Positions 58,265 to 64,000 of a stretch of DNA of 64,000 nt are shown one piece after another; the first letter of the stretch is position 1, and the number at the start of each line of letters is the position of its first letter. The position numbers and the translations under genes are program-made. Where the stretch lies: positions 62,001 to 126,000 of the forward strand of contig NTMA01000028.1 of the NCBI GenBank assembly GCA_002917075.1. The letters run 5' to 3'. This stretch comes from Hawksworthiomyces lignivorus (Eukaryota; Ascomycota; Sordariomycetes; Ophiostomatales; Ophiostomataceae). The notes beneath the pieces are model-generated. The model was not told where the DNA came from and ran no database searches. It saw only the letters and a program-made list of their open reading frames with translations.

Positions 58265-58617
58265 AAGGGACATATGGTGGAAAAAAGGGCTAAAGTTCTG
58301 AAGTATTAACTACTGATTTTTTAGTTTTAATTCCCTTCGCTCTTATATGGGTCTAAGGGACTATGGCAAATTTATGCTTTTGACTCGGCTTAGGTGAATG
58401 TTCCAGCACATTTGAGAAGAGGCGCCATAGTTTAGATTTTGAAATGTGTAATATGATGCAAAAATTGATTTACGGAGCATACGGTGCTCGTTTCGATTTA
58501 ATAAAGCTGTGTGGGATAATCTCAAAAAAAAAAATTTATTTAAAGAGAAAGGAGCTTTTGCTCATAGCTGTACTTGGACGTTCAGCTTCCAAAAGATGCA
58601 TTATGCCAACCACTGTG

Positions 58618-59790
58618 CTACGCCCAAACTTCAATAATATTATTATCCACAACCGCGAGAAACCGTGAATCAGGGGAGAAGGTGACGGTGCCAATTGAGG
58701 CAGAATGCCCTCGGAATGTATTTAAACATTTCATCGTCACTACATCCCAGATTTTAATAGTGCGGTCATACGATGCCGACGCCAGCAATCGCGAATCAGG
58801 CGAGAAGGCAACCGCCTTGACCGCGCCCTTATGGCCTATAAGTGTATGAAAGCGCTGCATCGTCACTGGATTCCATATTATGACAGTATTATCATCTGAT
58901 GCCGACGCAAGGAGTTGCTCATCAGGCGAGAAAACCAATGAGCTCTGCTCGTGGATGCTATCACACGGTCCCTTTATACACTCTGCAGTCGTCGGGTTCC
59001 ATAATCTAATCTCAAGCAACAGAAGTAATAAATGAGCACAGGACAGCTACTTACTTTGCTGACGAGGCATTTCCGTCTTATTTTGCTGAACAGCTTGGAT
59101 CTCCTTCCGCATGCGGCGCACTGCATTTTCCTTTCCTTCACCATATATGAGTGGAATGAAGACATTAAAAATACCCAGCAGAGAATACGCCCAGTCTTCT
59201 TCACGGCTAGTTTTGCGGCTCTCAGCCCACTTGAAGTGCTCGTCAACGCTGATTTCATCAAGAGAATCTCCGCGAAGAGCTGAAATAGTGATGCCTGTTA
59301 TCTCGTGTATATGCTGCTGCAGAGATACTTTGTCGCCAAGATATGCGCGATCTTCTGAAAAAAAAGTGGACAGACGCTGGAGCCAGAAGCTCCTGAAGTG
59401 TCCAGCCGCGTCACGATACCAGCTGAACATGAAATTGATAGCCTCATTGAGCTCCGAGCTGTTTGTCTTGTCAATGCAGCAGGTATCGATCCAGAAGTAC
59501 ATCAAGCCATGATGGTACGCTTGTTCTGCACAGAAGCGTATCTTCTTATATCCCAGCTTATTCCTGCCGGTGCCATTCATCACATCTTGAAGAGTAACTT
59601 CTTCGGAATCCGGCCCCATGTATGCGAAATTATAGCATAAAATGGAATATCGTTTCCAGTCAAATTCGGTGTAATGGTGATGCCATCGCCACCCAGCTTC
59701 AAGAGCCGCATCGTCTTCAGAGTTTGGATACGAGCATAAAGACGACTTGCCGTTAGTCCACATGGTAATGCAAGCGGAAGGCTGCATCAA
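58618..59790 (-). pseudogene. decayed HET-domain / WD40 incompatibility-type gene (NACHT missing)
   Basis: On the minus strand 59047–59790 carries a HET domain as in HET-E/HET-D proteins: GPDSEEVTLQDVMNGTGRNK, GYKKIRFCAEQA, FWIDTCCIDKTNSSELNEAI, FMFSWYRDAA, then ISALRGDSLDEISVDEHFKWAESR and EEDWAYSLLGIFNVFIPLIYGEG. The frame is broken: the conserved SHTWG and the GWTLQELLAP block are both present but in other frames (shifts near 59,613–59,619, 59,400 and the 8-A run 59,358–59,365), and the block normally before GWTLQ is deleted. After one in-frame TAG (59,047–59,049) the same frame continues into WD40 units: FSPDEQLLASASDDNTVIIWN, then FSPDSRLLASASYDRTIKIWD, then FSPDSRFLAVVDNNIIEVWA. No NACHT NTPase lies between. 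It is a relic; a HET protein would trigger heterokaryon incompatibility, but this one should be inactive. Confidence 0.85.
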
Positions 59791-61335
59791 GGCATTGGGA
59801 TCATGAGGCTCTCACGAGGCGGTGGGATTCGGCAGAAAAAGCTGAGGGTTGATTTGCTAAATTCTACGAGTTCTGTTTCACAGAATTCAGCTGTATCATA
59901 GGCAGCTCTTGTGCATCGAGATAGTTGTGCCAGCCGTTCCACTATGGCCCGTCATCAGAGCGATCAGAAGAGCCAACATGAGTATCCATTTCCTTAAAGA
60001 AAATCTCTCCCAGGTAGTTACGTACAATTAAGACATTGCTCTCTTCAAAAATTGAGACAATAATGATGTTTGCAAGGTGCATCCTGCGCACCCTGCGCTG
60101 GGGAGTTTTGGCAGTGCACCATACTTGTACATGTACTGATCAAGAGTAATACTCATTCGCTACAAACCCCACTGTGCCGTCTTTGCCGGCCGCTATTGCC
60201 AGACCCTGTGGCTAGCCATTAGTGCGGATGAGCCAAACCCAGTTCTCCACAAGGCTGAGTTAGCCTCATTCTTTGATGGTTCTAACTGCCTTGTCCTCTG
60301 GAGTGCACGAGTAGTTGGAAAGACTAGATTTACCGTCTGTGAAGAAAGATTGAGCGGAAGACAAAATAGAGGCTTTCCAGAAGATCAAAAGAGAATAAAA
60401 TGTCTACTTCAATCAAGTAGGCATCATTTGTCTTACAGCACAATACTTTTTTGTGCTCAACTATCAGCCTCTTTTCATTGGTCTAATTCACAACTACAAT
60501 GTACGAACAGCAGCATCTGCCTGCAGCATCCAAACTCAGCCTGTTGCCTGTCGTGCCCCGCCCCGTCTTCTCCAATCGGCCTCTCAGATACTGTCTTGAC
60601 ATGCAACCTGCAGCCTGCGATGTAGCCTGCGGTGTAGCCTACGACCGGAGCGGGTGGATGCCTAAACCACGTGAATATTGTTCGTTGTCAACTGTTCCTT
60701 GCCAGCTAGATATACATAATGCTGCATGAGAATACGCCCGCCCCATGGCTGTACAGCAATGCTACCTCTCAGTCTCTGCGTGCCGTGTCCCTCTCTCCCT
60801 GTTCCCTTTTTGCTCCCTCTGACATTTTGGCCAGGCCACGCTGATTGCAGATCATCTACCGCCGGGTCAACAGCTTCCCCCCCCTCATTTCGTGCTTCCA
60901 TTCTCCCTTCTCCGGAGACTGTCGTGTTTCTTCACATGCTCTCATTTTCCTTGTTGTAGCTACCAGGTGTTTCGCTTTTCTTATTTATAAATTTGGTTTA
61001 GACGCTCTTAGATCTCTGCATTCGCCAACGCCAAAAGCTTCGCTGGTCTTGGCATCTGTTCAAGTGAACACATCTGGCGAACACTCCAACGTCAGCCTTG
61101 GTAGAGTGAAGTCGACTTTCTCAAATTCCTTGTCTGTGTCTGCCTCAACAATCTAGGCGCAGCGCATCTTGTCGTCATCTAGCCTTCTTTCTACTCCCTC
61201 GTCTCAATCAATTTCCTGTCTTCTTTGGTGTTCTGCCGTTGTTCTTCTCCTCGCTCCTTTTCTTCCGTCTGCCTCCGTCCTCACTTCTTTTTCTCTGGCG
61301 CATGCAATAGTCCAATTCCTCCAACGTCATTCATA
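59791..61335. other. intergenic region (1.5 kb)
   Basis: Downstream of the HET relic's 5' side to the start of the last gene. AT-richer at first, CT-rich at 61,160–61,330 (promoter of the last gene). No gene seen. The missing 5' end of the HET relic is not recognisable here. Confidence 0.55.
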
Positions 61336-64000
61336 ATGGTGGGTTTAGGCCTTTTGTCTTCTTTGCTTTCCTTCTCTGGCGCAGCATTATCTGGCACCAG
61401 TGAAATCTAACATTGCATCGTTTTCGCTTCTTTCTGTCTTCTAGGATTTCGGCGCATCTCCCTTCGTGTCGTACTCAGAACCACTAAGCGGACAGCGCTA
61501 CCAAGCCGCTCACTTTCACGACCAAGATGTCTCCCACATCATTGCCGCCGAGGCCGAATTTGCCGATCTCTTCCCTGCGTCCGTGGCCGACACCCTCATA
61601 TGGCTGCAGATTCCCGCCACATCCGCGGGGCCAAAGATGTCCTGCGCCGGCGTGTGCTTTCCCACGCACTGGCTTCTGCGCTATAGCTCCGCCATCCTGC
61701 GTGCCAGCGGCTTCCAGAAGTTCACGCAGATGCTTGACGACGTACGCTACCAGAAGCGAAAGGCAAGCGCTCTGCGGGCGAGCGGCCTGCTCGCTATGTC
61801 GCAGATTGAGAACATCGACAACATCCGCTACGTGCTCGACCTCGGGCCCTCCACAGACTACGACCTGCGCTCTGCACACTTGGAGGCATTGACGCTGCCC
61901 AAGGGAATCATACAGTACAGCATGATGACCGAGATCGAAGTAAATCACAGGACGCCCGTCTGCTGCGCCGGCGGGCACGACGACGCCTGCCGCTGCTTCA
62001 CTCTGCAGATGAAGAAAGTACTGGAGAAAGCCGATGCCACCTCGCCCATCTCGCCTACCTTTGCTGCAAACGAAGTAGAGACGAGGCCGCCAATCGCCGA
62101 CACGGACGCTGCCCGCCGCCAGGCCTTGGCAGAGGAAGCCGCGACGGCTCTTCTGACGGCTCCGCCGCCGCCGACCAGGGGCCCTCTGACCGGCTCTATA
62201 TGGGAGCTGCCGCTCGATCCTGAGTTCAACATTGACGACTACTGCGAGGTCCGCCACGCGGCCAACGTGATCCGGCTCCTGCTGGCCATGGCGGGGCGCC
62301 CGCTGCTCCTCAACTCGGCCGCGCGCGTCTACACCATTGCCGGCCTGGCCAAGCTGTTTGGCCTGCGCGACAGCGACGGCGGCGCCGCCGCCGGCATGGG
62401 CGACCTCAGCGATTCCAGTGACGACATCGCAGAGGCGGCGGCGGCGGCGCCGCCGCCGTCGCCCAGCAGCCCGAGCGCCTTCCCCGATCGCCTGCGCTCG
62501 ATCATCTACGACTGGTTCTTCACGCAGAACAACACGACTATCGTGGACGTGCTGCCCGAGGAGAGCTTCATCATCGCGTGGAACGTGCAGCTGGCCGCCG
62601 TCGTGCGCGCCACCTACCGCATCCTGGTGGCCGAGCGCGCGCTGCAGACGGCCGCCGCCGGCGACAGCCAGCCGCGCACCTACCACCGGCGCACCGTGAC
62701 GCCGTTCCAGCGCGAGCTGTCGGGCCTGCTGGACGACGACGTCGAGACCATGCTGGACCACGCCAGCGAGGCGTTTGTGCACCGCGTGTCCGAGCTGTGG
62801 GCCGGCTACGAGAGCACGTTTGGCCATGGCAGCAGCAGCAGCAGCGCCGGCGCCGGCGCCGGCGCGGCCGACGACCCCGTCCTGGACGGCGACGACTTCC
62901 CGCTGGTGGTGCGGCTGCGCGCCATCGCCGACGTGCTGGCGTCGTTTGTCGACGAGGAGCAGGCCATTGCGCGCGACGAGGCCGCGCTGGCGCTGGAGCG
63001 GGCGGCGCTGGACCGCCGCGTGCTGGCGTCGTATGGCGGCAGCAGCAGCAGCAGGCAGGCCTCCTCCTCCTCCTCCTCTTCCGCCGCCGCCGCGCGCGAC
63101 GAGGACTCGGACGGCGACGAGTTTTCCATCTTTGCCGAGTTTGAGCACGAGTACGACGCCATCGACGCCGCCGCCGCCGGCACGTGCGTCGCGAAGGCGC
63201 TGGCGGTCGTGCGCAAGCTGCTGGCGACGCTGGCGGAGGCTGTGCGGGCGGCGTTCCCCGCGCTGGCGCCGCGCAACGTCGCGATCGTCAACGCGACCCC
63301 CGACGGCACCCGCCGCATGATGAAGCTGTACGTGCGCGAGGCCGGCCTGCACCTCAACTGGTTCGTGCTCAAGTACAACGGGCTGCCCGAGGCGCAGAAG
63401 CACCTGACGGCCGTCTTCTGGCGCGAGCTGGAGCGCCTGGTCGAGGCCGGCCTGCGCGACGACGCCCACGTCGGCACCGCGCTCGAGGCCGCCGTCCGCG
63501 CCGCCGACACCGCGCTGCAGCGCGCCTTGGTCTGCGGCGGCGCCAGCCCCCACGACCTCCCGCGCCAGGAGGACTTCCGCTACCGCCTGCAGGCGCGCCT
63601 GCAGGCCGTCGTCCCCGACGCGTTTGCGCCGCCGTCCCGCCGCATCCTCCTGCAGCGTGCCCCCGAGCTCTTCGACAGCCGCGTCGTCCAGGTCGACCTC
63701 TCCCTCGCCGTCGAGCGCCGCTTCCTCATGCCCTTCCGCCAGCTGCACGACCGCGCCTGCTTTGCCCCCGAGTTCGAGCTGGCCATGCTCGCTGACGCCT
63801 CGCCCCACCTGCTGCTGGGCCTGTCCGCTGCCGAGTTCCGCTTCCTCCCGCTGTGGGCCGGCGGCGACGACGACGGCACCGGCGCCGTCTTCCAGCAGCC
63901 TCTGCCCACCGCCCGCCTCGGCCCCGTCGGCCCGGGCCCCGCCTACCACACCGGCACCACCAACGCCAGCACCACCGGTAGCAGAAGCACCGTCGACATG
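61336..64000 (+). CDS. large protein of unknown function (3' end outside window)
   Basis: Exon 1 seems to be only the ATG (61336–61338), split by a 106-bp GT-AG intron from exon 2, which runs open from 61445 to the window end: at least 853 residues. It starts MDFGASPFVSYSEPLSGQRY. There are Cys-rich spots early on (PVCCAGGHDDACRCF), then a mostly helical acidic protein with Ala/Ser/Gly low-complexity inserts (Ser and Ala runs near residues 505–515 and 580–590). No signal peptide, membrane helix or catalytic motif is seen. Recurrent hydrophobic-helical blocks (RLRSIIYDWFFTQNNTTIVDVLPEESF, MKLYVREAGLHLNWFVLKYNGLPEA) suggest a folded helical protein conserved in fungi. I do not recognise it. Codon use is strongly GC3-biased. 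An 821-codon antisense frame over it is a product of that bias. Confidence 0.8.

Noticed and set aside
61484..63949. 821-codon open frame antisense to the last gene
   Set aside because: Shadow of the strongly GC3-biased plus-strand gene, which has a better residue composition and a consistent start and splice.

Overview
This window looks like chromosomal DNA of a filamentous ascomycete (Pezizomycotina, most likely a Sordariomycete; the species cannot be told). The evidence is: short GT-AG introns (58–201 bp) with CTAAC/CTGAC-like branch sites; GC-rich, GC3-rich exons in AT-richer intergenic DNA; a fused CPSase–ATCase; an AcuK/ERT1-type zinc-cluster activator; a Yvc1-type vacuolar TRP channel; and HET/WD40 incompatibility-gene remnants. 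Genes are monocistronic on both strands. There are no operons, CRISPR arrays, insertion sequences or convincing RNA genes. Exon structures were derived by hand from splice signals and conservation of the encoded families.

Layout. 1–179: 3' end of an unidentified gene. 1.26–2.83 kb (+): two-domain glyoxalase I with a possible mitochondrial leader. 4.42–6.37 kb (+): D-3-phosphoglycerate dehydrogenase with C-terminal ACT domain. 6.73–7.56 kb (-): riboflavin kinase. 8.40–10.85 kb (-): AcuK/ERT1-like regulator, with 5.4 kb of gene-free DNA upstream. 16.27–18.61 kb (-): DHA1-type MFS transporter. 21.57–24.14 kb (-): membrane-anchored GH5 exo-beta-1,3-glucanase. 25.58 kb (+): possible 49-residue Cys-rich microprotein. 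26.75–28.23 kb (+): branched-chain 2-oxoacid dehydrogenase E1 beta. 28.73–29.94 kb (+): F-actin capping protein alpha. 33.17 kb (+): cytochrome b5 whose 3' end cannot be resolved. 34.49–35.93 kb (+): cyclin-like protein. 37.52–38.60 kb (+): pyridoxamine-phosphate oxidase. 39.22–46.53 kb (-): URA2/pyrABCN. 50.30–54.40 kb (+): Yvc1-like channel. 55.58–55.93 kb (-): 73-residue small membrane protein. 57.9–59.8 kb: decayed HET and WD40 sequence. 61.34 kb to the end (+): large protein of unknown function, cut by the window edge.

Most genes are core metabolism or housekeeping: methylglyoxal detoxification, serine, flavin, vitamin B6 and pyrimidine synthesis, branched-chain amino-acid breakdown, gluconeogenic control, actin capping, wall glucan remodelling and vacuolar calcium release. 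They share cofactors (FMN from riboflavin kinase is used by the PNP oxidase) but show no sign of forming a cluster.

The least ordinary part is 57.9–59.8 kb. A HET domain carries at least three reading-frame shifts and an internal deletion. It is followed in the same frame, after one TAG codon, by about three WD40 units with no NACHT domain between. A separate C-terminal-type tail of such a receptor lies nearby on the opposite strand. I read this as a relic of a rearranged fungal NLR (allorecognition) gene. I found no convincing new multi-gene system elsewhere.
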